A stretch of DNA of 64,000 bases from CAUZIZ01 sp965219855 (GCA_965219855.1 CBDCOR010000030.1:1-64000); one strand, 5' to 3'; shown: positions 35,560-45,566, counted from the first letter of the stretch. Notes: generated from the sequence alone by a model not told the origin. Made by a program: numbers and translations.

Positions 35560-36708
35560 TCAAGCATCGGCGGCGATGAGCATTTGCCGCCGATCCGGGC
35601 TGTGCGTGGGTCGACGAGCAGGGGAAGTCGCCAGCAGGAAAAGCTGCTTCTGCTCTGCCGCTTCGCGCCACTCGCGGCTGTCGTGGGCGAGCACAGGGTC
35701 CCGCAATATCGGGTGATCGTGCTTACGCGCCCAGCGATTCGGATCAGGCGCGCGGGTCAGCATCATCTTGGCCATGAAGGCAAGGGCCCTGAGCATCGTG
35801 CCTGCGCGCAGGCTAGGTGCGATCAAATCAGGCTGGGCGATGTATCGTCGAGCCGCCGTCTGGAAAGACTCCGGTGGCCTGCCCAAGATCTCTTGAACGT
35901 GATCGGTGGGCGCTCCGACCGCATACGTACCACCACGAAGCTCCTCGAAGTAGAAACCAATATGGCTGATCTCGAAGTCCGAGACTCCCTGCGCCTTCGC
36001 TGCCTTGAGAAACATCTTGGTGGACACGTCCTGGTACTTGACCTTGCGACCAACCACGTCAGTGAGAACGTCGGCCACGTCGTGCGGCGAAATGAGCTTA
36101 GGTCCCGTCGGACGGTAACGCTTGCCAATGTGAGGAGAGGGATCAACGAGCACTCCCGCAGCCACGCTGCCAATGTCTTCGCTGGAGGGCGGAGCGTTGA
36201 GCCCATCGCCCCATGGCCCAACCAGCATGCCAAAGTGCACGATCGCGGGCAGACCCAACAAATACATAAACGCAAAGATACCGGGGTTGACGTGGATGAC
36301 GTCGACTGTCGGCATCCATCGGTAGATGTTGTTTGCGATCCAGTGCTCGCGGGTCTGGATGGTTGGGTGGGCTGGATGTGGATTCCATCCACTCATCAGG
36401 GCCACGACTTCCAGTTTTGCCTCTTCCGCGGCGAGTGCGAAAAGCATCGTTCCATGCAGGAGGTTGGGGGCAACTGGCGGACTATGGTAGGCACGCTGGA
36501 CATTGACGAGCGCTCTTCGCAGATCACTGAAGTCGAACAGGTCACCGACAAAGATCTCCGCGCCCGCTTTGCGCAACGTCTCCGAGCGAGCGTCATTTCG
36601 CCGCACGAAGGCGCGGACAGGGAATCCCCTGCGCAGAAGCTCCAATACGGCGGCCGAACCGTTTCGGCCAGCCGCTGACGTAACGAGAATTCTGGGTTTG
36701 TTCGTCAT
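35560..36708 (-). CDS. NmrA-family NAD(P)-binding protein
   Basis: The 382-residue protein begins with PRILVTSAAGRNGSAAVLELLRRGFPVRAFVRR, a Rossmann fold with the atypical SDR GxxGxxG motif, and continues with AEIFVGDLFD and an extended C-terminal part. NmrA-like proteins sense or reduce with NAD(P)H. GGAG precedes ATG 36708. The C-terminus of about 80 residues is basic and unlike the core family. Confidence 0.82.
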   Translation of the reverse strand: MTNKPRILVTSAAGRNGSAAVLELLRRGFPVRAFVRRNDARSETLRKAGAEIFVGDLFDFSDLRRALVNVQRAYHSPPVAPNLLHGTMLFALAAEEAKLEVVALMSGWNPHPAHPTIQTREHWIANNIYRWMPTVDVIHVNPGIFAFMYLLGLPAIVHFGMLVGPWGDGLNAPPSSEDIGSVAAGVLVDPSPHIGKRYRPTGPKLISPHDVADVLTDVVGRKVKYQDVSTKMFLKAAKAQGVSDFEISHIGFYFEELRGGTYAVGAPTDHVQEILGRPPESFQTAARRYIAQPDLIAPSLRAGTMLRALAFMAKMMLTRAPDPNRWARKHDHPILRDPVLAHDSREWREAAEQKQLFLLATSPARRPTHSPDRRQMLIAADA

Positions 36709-36916
36709 GATCGTTTCTCCTCGTAGGATGGGTCTTGTGTATGTCAACTACACCGGAATAGAGCAATCCCGATGCCAACAATGAAGCACAGGGAGCGATG
36801 TTGTTCGAAGTATTGGAAATTCAAGGGGATAATTGGAGATGGCGCTATTGGAGCAGGATGGCAAGAACTGATCGTGTTTTCGCTTGAGTGGGAATGGCTC
36901 CCAAAATATTGGGAAC

Positions 36917-38389
36917 TTAGGAAGGGATCCGGGAAGGCTTCCGGACGATATTCGCCTTCTTCATTCGAGCCTCGAGTGTTGTCGGCTTCACATCAAGAAG
37001 CTCGGCGGCTCCTCCCGGGCCACTCACTTTCCATTGAGTTGCGTCCAGGGCGGAAAGGATATGCTCACGCTCAGCCTCTATGAGGGGTCGGATGGGATGG
37101 TTCTTCTCGTGACTCCTCACTTCACCAACGTGGATATGCGCTGACTCGAGAGTCTGGCCACGGCTGAGGATGATAGCGCGCTCTACAATGTTTTCAAGTT
37201 CGCGAACATTGCCTGGCCATGGGTAGGTGACAAGGCGCTGCATAGCTGTCTTGGTAACTTCACACGGAGGCCAACCATAGCGGCCACACACCCGGTCGAT
37301 GAAAAATTGAGTCAGGAGCGGAATATCCTCACTTCGCGCTCGTAGCGGAGGGAGCGTGATGGGGAACACATTGAGCCGGTAGAATAGGTCTTCGCGAAAG
37401 GTTCCCTCGGAAACGGCCTTCTCAAGATTGCGGTGGGTGGCGGTAATCACGCGGGTGTCAACCTTGATTGAGCGGGTGCCACCGACCCGCTCAAATTCGC
37501 GTTCCTGCAAGATCCTGAGAAGCTTCGGCTGAAGCGCAAGCGGGATATCCCCAATCTCGTCGAGAAAGATTGTCCCGCCGTGGGCGAGTTCAAAACGCCC
37601 AAGTCTTCGGCTGATTGCGCCGGTGAATGCGCCTTTTTCGTGACCGAAGAGCTCACTTTCCACAAGTCCCGAGGGAATGGCCGCACAGTTCAGCTTTACG
37701 AGGGGAGAAGAGCCCCTGCGGCTCCGATGATGAATCGCTCGGCAGATCAGTTCCTTCCCGGTTCCCGTCTCCCCTAGGATAAGGACAGCAGCATCAGTCT
37801 GGGAAACAAGCTCTACTTCCTGCAACATCTCTCGGATGGCAACACTCTCCCCAATGATGTCTTCATAGTCGTACTGAGTCTTGACCTCGTCATGGAGAGC
37901 CACCTCCATTGAGCGTCTGTCGAGTGTTTCGACGACGATTGCGCGAACAAGCATGTGCCCTTCCCGACCTCGAGTGAGTGTAGCGTACACCTTGACCGGA
38001 ACGTTTCGGCCATTGGAAGTCAGGCAGGTGAGCTTTTCTGTTGCGGCGAACCCGTCGCGGCGGACTTTCTCGCCGAATTCCTGAAGTTGAGCTAACTCGT
38101 CGGGATGAATGTCGGTCGGCCGAATCGTGGAGCAGAGCTCGTCTTCCCTGTACCCGAGGAGTTCGCAGTAGCCTTTACTGACTTCAACGTAACGATCACT
38201 TTCAGGGTCGATGACGAATGTGGGATTTGGTAAAGGGCGAACGAGGTGATCGCACTGGCTCTCATAGTACTTCGCTCGAGCCTCAGCTTGTGCCAACTCC
38301 CTTTGGAGATCCTCGCTCACAGGCACCTCAAGACTTTGCCCTTTGTTGTATTGTCTTCGAGTACGCCAAGCCGCACTTGAAGAAACCAC
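36917..38389 (-). CDS. Sigma54-dependent transcriptional activator (PAS-AAA-Fis)
   Basis: The protein of up to 490 residues has an N-terminal PAS domain (VIDPESDRYVEVSKGYCELLGY), a sigma54 AAA+ domain with Walker A GETGTGKE, the sigma54 contact loop GAFTGA and GGTIFLDEIGDI, and a C-terminal Fis helix-turn-helix (AAELLDVKPTTLEARMKKA). The true start may be one of the GTG codons at 38326 or 38320. Probable target genes are the divergent or neighbouring ones; no convincing -24/-12 element was found by eye. Confidence 0.92.
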   Translation of the reverse strand: MVSSSAAWRTRRQYNKGQSLEVPVSEDLQRELAQAEARAKYYESQCDHLVRPLPNPTFVIDPESDRYVEVSKGYCELLGYREDELCSTIRPTDIHPDELAQLQEFGEKVRRDGFAATEKLTCLTSNGRNVPVKVYATLTRGREGHMLVRAIVVETLDRRSMEVALHDEVKTQYDYEDIIGESVAIREMLQEVELVSQTDAAVLILGETGTGKELICRAIHHRSRRGSSPLVKLNCAAIPSGLVESELFGHEKGAFTGAISRRLGRFELAHGGTIFLDEIGDIPLALQPKLLRILQEREFERVGGTRSIKVDTRVITATHRNLEKAVSEGTFREDLFYRLNVFPITLPPLRARSEDIPLLTQFFIDRVCGRYGWPPCEVTKTAMQRLVTYPWPGNVRELENIVERAIILSRGQTLESAHIHVGEVRSHEKNHPIRPLIEAEREHILSALDATQWKVSGPGGAAELLDVKPTTLEARMKKANIVRKPSRIPS

Positions 38390-38636
38390 GCTACTTCCGA
38401 ATGCGTGATGCTGTCAATTCGTGATCTAGCGACTGTGGCGTGATCGGCTGCGGCGGCGTTGTCACATTAACTGCTCATGGGTCAGAATTCGAGAATGGAA
38501 TCCCGAAATCAGCGCCATCGCTTTCCTCCCGAGATCATCAGCTACGCAGTATGGCTGTACCCTGAAGTGAAACTTTTCCCGGCGGGACTCGGTCGTTGAG
38601 CCCGGACAGGGGGTCCTCCGAAAAGGAGACGTGAAG

Positions 38637-39062
38637 ATGACGAACTGCGGCAAGTTTCCGATGTTGGCGGGTCTAGCGCTTTCTTGCGTCATGCTCTTTG
38701 GCTGCGCCGAGGAACCGAATCCGGTGAAGCGCTTTGGATCAGTTATCGGGATCGAGCGCGAGCACATTGAGGAGTATAAACGCCTCCATGCCGAGGCCTG
38801 GCCCGGGGTGCTGAAGATGATCAAAGAGTGCAACATCCGGCATTTCTCCATCTACCTGGCCGAGCTTGAGGAAGGAAAATACTACCTGTTCAGCCACTTT
38901 GAATACACCGGCGACGACTTCGACGCGGACATGGAGAAGATGAAAGCCAATCCGACGACCCAGCGTTGGTGGAAGGAGACCGACCCACTTCAGACGCCAG
39001 TGCCGACTCGTAAGGAAGATGAGTGGTGGCATAGGATGGAGGAGGTTTTTCATCAGGAGTAG
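38637..39062 (+). CDS. L-rhamnose mutarotase (RhaM/DUF718) as a lipoprotein
   Basis: The C-terminal 105 residues match RhaM: RFGSVIGIEREHIEEYKRLHAEAWPGVL, NIRHFSIYL, YLFSHFEY and TQRWWKETDPLQ, containing the His and Tyr residues used for anomer interconversion. An N-terminal lipoprotein signal (LALSCVMLFGC) is unusual, as RhaM is normally cytoplasmic. AGGAG precedes the start; a GTG at 38631 is an alternative. Confidence 0.88.
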   Translation: MTNCGKFPMLAGLALSCVMLFGCAEEPNPVKRFGSVIGIEREHIEEYKRLHAEAWPGVLKMIKECNIRHFSIYLAELEEGKYYLFSHFEYTGDDFDADMEKMKANPTTQRWWKETDPLQTPVPTRKEDEWWHRMEEVFHQE

Positions 39063-39204
39063 GCTCGAGCTTGCGAGAAGACCGCCAGCACCCCGGGGAT
39101 CACCGTCCGTTCACACTGAAGGAACCAACCTCGAAGCAGCTGGATAAACTGGTCGCCACCGGTTCCCTTGGCTGGGACCCGACGGCACTCATGAGTACTC
39201 AAAC

Positions 39205-39506
39205 AACTCTATTGCCGAGCGCCTGGACGTGGTCGCAAACCAGATAGAGATCTTCAGCTCCGCGGTGATGGGGTTGACCATGGGGTGTACCCGCTGCCAC
39301 AGCCACAAGTATGACCCCATCCCGCTGCGCGACTATTACCGATTCAGTGCAATCTTTCGGACGGCCTTTGACCCCAACGATTGGTTTGTTCCGAACAAGC
39401 GGGGAGTTCCGGATTCAGGAGTGGACGGAGATTGGCCCTGGCTCGATGGCTGGTCCAGTCCCGCCATCCGCTGACGGCGCGGGTCATGGTGAACCGAATC
39501 TGGCAG
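39205..39506 (+). pseudogene. DUF1549/DUF1553 (planctomycete cytochrome-associated) protein remnant
   Basis: One frame gives NSIAERLDVVANQIEIF and GCTRCHSHKYDPIPLRDYYRFSAIF, the end of a DUF1549 domain with its CxxCH motif. A different frame (39465-39506) gives HPLTARVMVNRIWQ, the start of a DUF1553 domain. The segment between them is missing, so the gene has an internal deletion and is truncated at both ends. Such proteins are typical of Planctomycetota, Verrucomicrobiota and Acidobacteriota. Confidence 0.75.
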
Positions 39507-39680
39507 CGTGATTGCTGACGATATCCCATAGCTTTCTGACTGGACGATAACTGGACGAGACTCTTCGGGAGGCACTGCAAAGGGATCGCCGTTCCATATG
39601 AGACCGACGTGTGACCTTCTCGATGTCCCTGGGTATTGGCGGGGTGGGGTTTGTCTGTTCTGCCCAACTCCGGCCCCGGG

Positions 39681-39929
39681 TCAAGTGAAGGGGTCGTAGT
39701 CGTCAGGGTCCCTTTGAGAGTCTACATGAGCTGCGAGTTCGTCGTCGGAGACATAGCGTCCGCCAGAGACACTCCCCAATTCTTCGTCAGAAAGTTTTCC
39801 TTCCTCCCCTAGAAGGCGCTTGGCGAGCGGAGGAAATGCGGCACGGAACTTAGCCGCGACGCCTTCATCTTCCAGCAGGGCCTGCCGGAAATCCTGAAGC
39901 GCTTGGATTCGAGTCTCTTTCTCGGTCAT
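39681..39929 (-). CDS. RiPP-precursor-like small protein with double-glycine leader
   Basis: The 82-residue product has a helical leader (ALQDFRQALLEDEGVAAKFRAAF) ending in the classic leader motif LSDEELGSVSGG at about residues 46-57, followed by an acidic 25-residue core (RYVSDDELAAHVD...PDDYDPFT) with no cysteine. LSDEEL-x-x-V-x-GG leaders are found in Nif11-type and related ribosomally made peptides cleaved after GG. AGGAG lies about 8 bases before ATG 39929. No modification enzyme or transporter lies nearby, so it may be an orphan precursor or part of a lost cluster. Confidence 0.55.
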   Translation of the reverse strand: MTEKETRIQALQDFRQALLEDEGVAAKFRAAFPPLAKRLLGEEGKLSDEELGSVSGGRYVSDDELAAHVDSQRDPDDYDPFT

Positions 39930-39957
39930 GGTCGATGTCTCCTCTCAGTGAAGCGCT

Positions 39958-39982
39958 AGGTCATCACTGTGCTTGATCACCT
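39958..39982. promoter_or_regulatory. Inverted repeat upstream of the RiPP-like gene
   Basis: AGGTCATCA (39958-39966) and TGATCACCT (39974-39982) form a 9-base inverted repeat with one mismatch and a 7-base spacer. Its position just upstream of the minus-strand gene suits an operator; it may equally be part of the adjacent IS end. Confidence 0.35.
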
Positions 39983-40210
39983 AACCCGGATTTCTCAAGG
40001 ATAAGAAAAAGCAGTCAGCTCGATGTGGTATAAAGTCTGTGTTAACAAGGACTTAACAATCACAAGGAGCTGACTACTATGACCACAGAGTGTATCGCTT
40101 CTAAGCTGGAGTTTCAAGGGCTGGAGGGTCGCCGAGTCGAGGCAGAATTCAACGGGGGACAGATCACCTCAGACGCCGGAGGGTTGCTGTTACGGAGAGC
40201 CGCTATCTAA
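39982..40210 (+). mobile_element. Left end of an IS1380-type element (truncated)
   Basis: The segment starts with TAACCCGGATTTCTCA and carries a TATAAA-containing promoter region and AAGGAGC before the ATG of a transposase fragment. The same 16-base end occurs in inverted orientation at 58267-58282. The rest of the element is missing after 40210. Confidence 0.55.
40079..40210 (+). pseudogene. IS1380-family transposase, N-terminal fragment
   Basis: The 43-residue frame MTTECIASKLEFQGLEGRR...EFNGGQITSDAGGLLLR is the conserved start of a second type of IS1380 transposase (TSDAGGLLL motif). It ends at TAA 40208-40210, where homology breaks off. It is a different lineage from the intact transposase at 3930-5450. 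Confidence 0.75.
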
Positions 40211-40374
40211 GGGCTCTGTCAAGAATAACTTCGCAGAGTTGGGGCTCAGATTTGCGCCAGATTTGGCCGCGAACGATTGAGCGAAACCGCAAGTAACTAA
40301 AGTCGTTCACAGCAGCTTTCCAGCCCGGCCTACACAGGAGTGAAGTCGGCTAATCTGCTCTTAATACTTCCCGT

Positions 40375-40992
40375 ATGAACCTGATAGGCCAGGTAGCAAA
40401 ACGGGACCGACTGGCTGTCCTCGGCGAGCTGGAAGAGCCTGTGGCAGGGAGTGTGGTAGCTGCGGCGCCTACTCGGTGGCAACAGCCGATCCCTGTTGTT
40501 GTGATCGCCGTGTTGATGATCTTGGCCAGTGTGGCGCTCGGACTCTTCTTCGCAGGTCCAAAACATGACAGCGCACCGACGACAGTTGTCCGATTCCCCA
40601 TCGACCTCCCTAGGAACGAAACAGTTCCTCCGCAACCCTCGTTAGCGCTGTCTCCCGATGGGTCCCAGGCGGTTTACGCTGCCCTACGAGACAAGACCCG
40701 AAGGTTGTACCTTCGCCGCATTGATCAACTGGAAGCAGAACCGATTCCCGCCACCGTGGGTAAACCACAAGTCCTTTTCGAGGGAATGCCTTGGATACCT
40801 CCCACAGCTCCAGAATTCGTGCTTTTGCGAGACTACGACTCTACGGATCGAGGAAGGCGGTTCTTGATGGTGAAACGAGAAGAGACACCACTTCCCAGCC
40901 AGATGAAAGTCGTCCTCAACTGCGGAAAAGGCGGATTGAATTCCGCCTATCCGCGGTCCGAGTCGCAATGGAACGAAATCCTGGTGTTTTAG
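40375..40992 (+). pseudogene. TolB-type Ser/Thr kinase, C-terminal remnant with internal deletion
   Basis: The frame has a membrane helix (PIPVVVIAVLMILASVALGLFF), the start of a TolB-like beta-propeller (LALSPDGSQAVYAA...RRLYLRRIDQLEAEPIP) and then the last conserved segment (RRFLMVKREE...QMKVVLN). Most of the propeller blades are missing. The usual kinase ending VVLNWFEELKRLVPTD is replaced after VVLN by a 31-base repeat found again at 46803. The N-terminal kinase domain is absent. Confidence 0.65.
40922..40952. repeat. 31-base hairpin repeat, copy A
   Basis: This 31-base sequence contains the hairpin AGGCGGA-TTGAAT-TCCGCCT and is identical, in the same orientation, at 46803-46833. Copy A interrupts the last codons of a kinase remnant, and copy B lies just before a kinase start. 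Confidence 0.8.
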
Positions 40993-41009
40993 CCCGAAAT
41001 CCGGGCTAA
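40989..41009. terminator. Hairpin terminator between convergent genes
   Basis: TTAGCCCG pairs perfectly with CGGGCTAA around a 5-base loop, located immediately after the stop codon of the TonB receptor gene (minus) and at the end of the kinase remnant (plus). An 8-base-pair GC-rich stem between convergent frames fits a bidirectional terminator. Confidence 0.55.
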
Positions 41010-43304
41010 CTAGAAGAAGCGCACCATGTAGGTGAAGCGGACGCCGCGGCCGATTTCCGGGGCAAGGTCTTTGATGAACGACGAGTGATTGCGATACAGC
41101 CGATCACCCAGGTTGAAGACGTTCACCGAGAACTGGTGGGCCAGATGCTGCTGGGCGTATGTATATGAGCCCTTCAAATTCACGACGCTGTAGCCGGGAG
41201 TGCGAGTCTCGCCGGTGAATGTCTGGTGCTGCTGGCTCGCCAGGATCAACTCTGGAGCAAACCGAAATCCGCTGCGGTTGTAGTCGAAGCCGATGCGACC
41301 GCGCAACGGGGGAATACGGGGCAGCGGTGTGTTGGTATTTGTCTCCTGGGCGTCGACAAAGTCGACACCTAGATTCAGCCAGAGGTCTCGATGGAAGCCC
41401 AGGGAGGCGCTTGCCTCAGCACCCTGGAAGCGTGCGTCACGCTGGCTGAAGGTGATGAGGCGCAATCCAGCTTCTTCTTCTCCTGTTGCGAAGGGAAAAA
41501 TGAAATTGTTGAAATTGTAGTAGAACAGGTTGACCTCACCACGCACTCGACGCTGCCGATTTCGCAAGGAGATGTCAAATCCGTCGCCGGATTCGGCACC
41601 TAAGGCCGGGTCGCCGATTTCAAATGCCAGGTTGCCGACGTGAGGGCCAAAGTTGTAGAGCTCTTCGAGAGCGGGAGCCCGGTAGCTGTGAGCGTAGTTT
41701 GCCACCAGGGCACCTCCCGGCCAGAGGCCTGCGTGCACCCCAGCCGCGGCGGAAGCACCCGTGAAGGTGCGATTCACAGCCTCCGCAACCGTCCCCTCCT
41801 GAGCCTGGCCTCGCTGGGAGAATGCGGGACGGTAGCGCTGACGCTCGAGCCGGCCGCCGAACTGGAACTTTACCTGTTCGAAGTCCGCTTCCTGGAGTGT
41901 AAAGACGGCAAATCCACTCTGATCGACCGGCGGTGAAAGAGCTTCTTCGCCGACCACATCGTAGTCGCGCTCGATGCCCCAGAAGCCGAACCGTCCGCTG
42001 AGCGGGCCCTTCTTTCCCTGTTCGAAGATTCCTCGGAAAACAAACTGATTGTTTCCAAATATCGTGCCAACCTGCGGTACAGCGTCGCCGAAGAACTCGA
42101 GCTCACTGTGCTCCCAATCGGTGTAGCTGAGCTTCAGCACGAAGTTCTCGAGGGTCGATCCGAGATCGTTCAAACCCCAGTCGAAACGGTAGCTCTGCCG
42201 CCGCGATTCGAGTGCAATTCGTTCAATACTTACCTCGCCCTGACCTTCTCCCTCCTGGTGCAGTTCCTGGGCGAAGGGTACTCCGCTAAGACCATCGTCG
42301 TATCTGCTGTCGACGCTGAAAAACATCTCGTCTCCGAACCAGCCAAATCCGCCGCCTCCGTTGCCGATGCGGGAGCGGGAGTTGAAGATCTCGCCCTCTG
42401 GAGAGTCGTAGTCACCGGTGCGTACGCCGCCCCCCTGCGCCCAGAACATCCAGCGGCCGTGGCCGTACTCGAAACCGGCACTCCCGCCTCCCAGCGCGTT
42501 GGTGGTACCTCCGGAACCGGAAAGGAAGCCCCGAAGACCTTGATGAGCATGTTGGTGAAGAGCGTGGTGACGGCTCACGGCGTTGACCGTTCCGCCCATG
42601 GCACTCCCGCTATAGAGCAGCGTCGCCGGACCCTTGACGATTTCGAGACGCTCCAGCTGGGCGGTATTGATCAGCTCTCCATGATCGCCAGATTGGGAGG
42701 AGAGGGTTCCGGTTCGGATGCCGTCCTCCATCACCAGAACGCGGTCGCCGTCGAAGCCTCTGATAATGGGGCGGGAGGAGCCGGGACCGAAGCTGCGCTT
42801 GGCGATCCCTGTGCCCACCTGATGGTCCAGCGTTTCCCCCAGGGAAACAGCTGTGGATTCCGTCAGAACATGGGCTCCATAGGACTCCACGCTCTGAAAG
42901 GATTCGAAAGTGGTCTCCTCTTTCTCGGACGCGGTAACCGTAATCTGATGTCTGAGGTCGCTCAGGCCCAGTGTGAAGTCTACGATCGTCGTCTCGCCTG
43001 GTGACAGATCCACTACATGTGTCGCCTCGGTGAAAAAGCCGTCCAGGTGGGCAATGACTTGATAGCGGCCTGCCGGCACCTGGTCGAACGTATAGGAGCC
43101 ATCGTCTTCGCTGAGCACACTGCGGTCCAACTCCACGATCAAGATGCTCGCTCCATGCAGGGGACCTCCAGTCTCCTTGAGCGAGACCGTTCCTGAGAGT
43201 CGTCCTTCCGGCTGCGCGTTGGCGGTCGTGGCAGCGAACAAGAATAGGGCGAAGAGGGCCCCGCAGCCCATCTCCCAGAGACGGTCCACTCGCAGCAGTG
43301 CCAT
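41010..43304 (-). CDS. TonB-dependent outer membrane receptor with His-rich loop
   Basis: The 764-residue protein has a signal peptide (MGCGALFALFLFAATTANAQ), an N-terminal carboxypeptidase-regulatory-like domain (GRLSGTVSLKETGGPLHGASI to VIAHLDGFF), a plug (IIRGFDGDRVLVMEDGIRTG) and a 22-strand barrel ending in an aromatic residue (MVRFF). After the plug there is a His-rich stretch (SRHHALHQHAHQG), as in zinc receptors of the ZnuD type. A metal ligand such as zinc is therefore plausible but unproven. ATG 43304 was chosen because upstream residues look non-coding. Confidence 0.92.
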   Translation of the reverse strand: MALLRVDRLWEMGCGALFALFLFAATTANAQPEGRLSGTVSLKETGGPLHGASILIVELDRSVLSEDDGSYTFDQVPAGRYQVIAHLDGFFTEATHVVDLSPGETTIVDFTLGLSDLRHQITVTASEKEETTFESFQSVESYGAHVLTESTAVSLGETLDHQVGTGIAKRSFGPGSSRPIIRGFDGDRVLVMEDGIRTGTLSSQSGDHGELINTAQLERLEIVKGPATLLYSGSAMGGTVNAVSRHHALHQHAHQGLRGFLSGSGGTTNALGGGSAGFEYGHGRWMFWAQGGGVRTGDYDSPEGEIFNSRSRIGNGGGGFGWFGDEMFFSVDSRYDDGLSGVPFAQELHQEGEGQGEVSIERIALESRRQSYRFDWGLNDLGSTLENFVLKLSYTDWEHSELEFFGDAVPQVGTIFGNNQFVFRGIFEQGKKGPLSGRFGFWGIERDYDVVGEEALSPPVDQSGFAVFTLQEADFEQVKFQFGGRLERQRYRPAFSQRGQAQEGTVAEAVNRTFTGASAAAGVHAGLWPGGALVANYAHSYRAPALEELYNFGPHVGNLAFEIGDPALGAESGDGFDISLRNRQRRVRGEVNLFYYNFNNFIFPFATGEEEAGLRLITFSQRDARFQGAEASASLGFHRDLWLNLGVDFVDAQETNTNTPLPRIPPLRGRIGFDYNRSGFRFAPELILASQQHQTFTGETRTPGYSVVNLKGSYTYAQQHLAHQFSVNVFNLGDRLYRNHSSFIKDLAPEIGRGVRFTYMVRFF

Positions 43305-43501
43305 ACCTACACATCTTAAGGGCAAGCCCTCGATTATGTCCAAATCGCGCCACATTAGAACTAGGGTAGGGGATCGCGTAGAGTGCCAAAACTCCGCCGA
43401 CCGGTATCGGATGCTGCTCAGATCCCGTGCCTCTCTCTTCTGAAGGCCCATCAGTCTGACCGGTCTGGATACGATAGCCTTCACGAACTTTCTCGCCTCG
43501 T

Positions 43502-45535
43502 TCACTTGAAGGTAAAGCTGTCGAGCCGTGCTTTACCCTCCAGCTGGAATCGTAGCTGCAGAGACTCTCCGCTAGGCAAACTGAGGTTCTGACCGCCGTA
43601 GGGCCAGACCACCGGCACCTCCACTCCGTCTCGGATCACGGCGCTGCTTCGAGCCGCGACCTCCCTATCTTCAAGAAGCTCCACAACAATCCGCCCCTCG
43701 CCTCCACTCAATCTCTGGGCAGTGAGTTCCAGCTGCAGGGACGTGCCAGTCGCCTGGAGGGGAATGCTGGTAAACCAGCCGGCTCTGGAGTCCTTCTCGA
43801 CCTTCAACCTGACAAAGCTGTCGCGCCGGATGGTGGCCAGGCCTGTGAACATGGGTACGCTGATCCATTCCTCGAAGAACCCGATGGTGGTGGCGCTGCC
43901 TGAGTAGTAGTACCAGTATTCGTCCCCGACCTCCAGCGGGCGGTTCAGGGGCTGACCTCACCCTGCCACAGGGTCTGCTCGTCACCCAGAGTCGGGGATT
44001 CATGTCTCCTCCTGGGGAAACTCCCAGGGAGAGGGATATCTCTCCCTGTAGGTGATCTTGGCACAGTAGATCCCGCAACTGGCCTTTTCCTCCTGGTTGA
44101 TGATGGGAATCTCGGCAACCAGTCCCTGGCTTCCCATGTAGGGGTGGTTGAAGGACCGGACACTGACCCGGTGGAGGAGGTACTGGTTCTCCCGGTAGTG
44201 GGGAAGAAGCTTGCACATGTCGATCTTGGGAGAGCTGGCCGGGCGAATGGAGAGACCGGCGTCAACGCTGTCGTAAATGACCCGCCGGTGGGACGAACTG
44301 AAGTCCCGATCCGGGTCGATGTCCCAGCAGTAAAGGGGATCCCGGTTATTGCCGTGGGGGGAGATACTCCCATCTCCGGTGAACAGGCGCAGGACTCCAT
44401 CTGGACAGGTGTAGGCGGTCAAGGGTCCCCGGGATGGGGGCACAGCCGGAGTCACGGGTGAACTGGTGTCGCTGAAGGGATCCCGAGTCCGCACCCAGGC
44501 CACACCGGGGCGGCCGACGCGCCGGGCAGCCGCGATCCAATCGCCTCCCCAGGGAGCTAGACTGGCCTCGCTCACGGGCCGCTCCGGCTCAAAGAGATAG
44601 GGTCCGGTCTCGACCCACTCGTAGAGCCCCAGACGGGGGTTGAACTCGTATTTCAGGGCGGCGACGCGCCCATCGAAGTGGTTACAGTCGGCCCACTGGG
44701 TACAGTCCCGGTTGAAGGGGACCGCCTGGGCGATGGCCTGGTTCATGAGCCGGGTTCCCTGGGCACTGCAGAAGGCCGACCCCTCCTCGTAACCCCTCTG
44801 GCGCAGACGGGTGGCCGGCTTCAGGATCTCGATGTCGTCTTCCCGCTCGTTGAGGCGAAACTGGAGCCACTCCACCGTATGGGTGCGCGCTCTGAGCTCC
44901 GGGTGGGCGATCTCGTTCTCCAGGTAGCTCCTCTCGTGATCCAGGACCCGGGCCACCTGCCGCCACTTGAGAACGAACACGTTGGCGCTGGGAGCAGGCT
45001 TGCCGGTGATCCGAGCTCCTCGGGGAACTCCGAAGGCCGCGGGGGAACCATGTTGTTTCACGTGGCGGCTGCCATCTCCCAAGGGATCCCACTCGTCGTG
45101 GGAAGGAACCAGCATGCCCTCTTTGATGAGGTCGCCGTCGGGCGCGTCCTTGCGAAGCTGGAAGACGATGCTGGCGTCGTCGTCATTACCCCGGAATCTG
45201 CGTGTGGCGTAGACGATGAGCCAGCGGTCCCGGCTCACCTGGATCCCATTGGGGTGGGCGGGCACGGTGTCGTCCCGGCGAGTCTCCCCGGCCAGGCTGC
45301 AATCGGAAATGAGTCGACCTTTGTGCTCGATGCTCTCGATTCGGCCCTGAGAAGGGGTGACCCCACAGCGGCTCTGGAGAAGAACTGGGACCACCGCCAG
45401 TACACTGGATGAAGTCTCTTGTAGCCAGTCCCGTCTGGTGAGAGTCTGCCCCAGCACGATGACCTCCTGCTCTGGACTTGCCAGAGGGGCTGCGAGACAG
45501 AAGAGCCAGAGAACACGGATTGTCGCTGAGTCCAA
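43502..45535 (-). pseudogene. Secreted beta-propeller (sialidase-like) protein, two frameshifts
   Basis: The N-terminal 511-residue frame (signal VLWLFCLAAPLA; segment NGIQVSRDRWLIVYATRRFRG) ends at 44000. A middle stretch in a second frame reads SPTLGDEQTLWQGEVSP. From about 43950 the first frame resumes (LNRPLEVGDEYWYYYSGSATTIG to the end at 43502). Two compensating single-base changes near 44000-44030 and 43955 would restore one protein of about 675 residues. The fold resembles secreted glycosyl-hydrolase-like propellers with a C-terminal beta-sandwich. The exact substrate is unknown. The start at 45535 is a TTG. Confidence 0.6.
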
Positions 45536-45566
45536 AACTACTCCCGGATCCGGGGAGAGTCAAGTG

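Noticed and set aside
42108..43004. Plus-strand open frame within the TonB receptor gene
   Set aside because: It is antisense to a clearly conserved receptor; no independent support.
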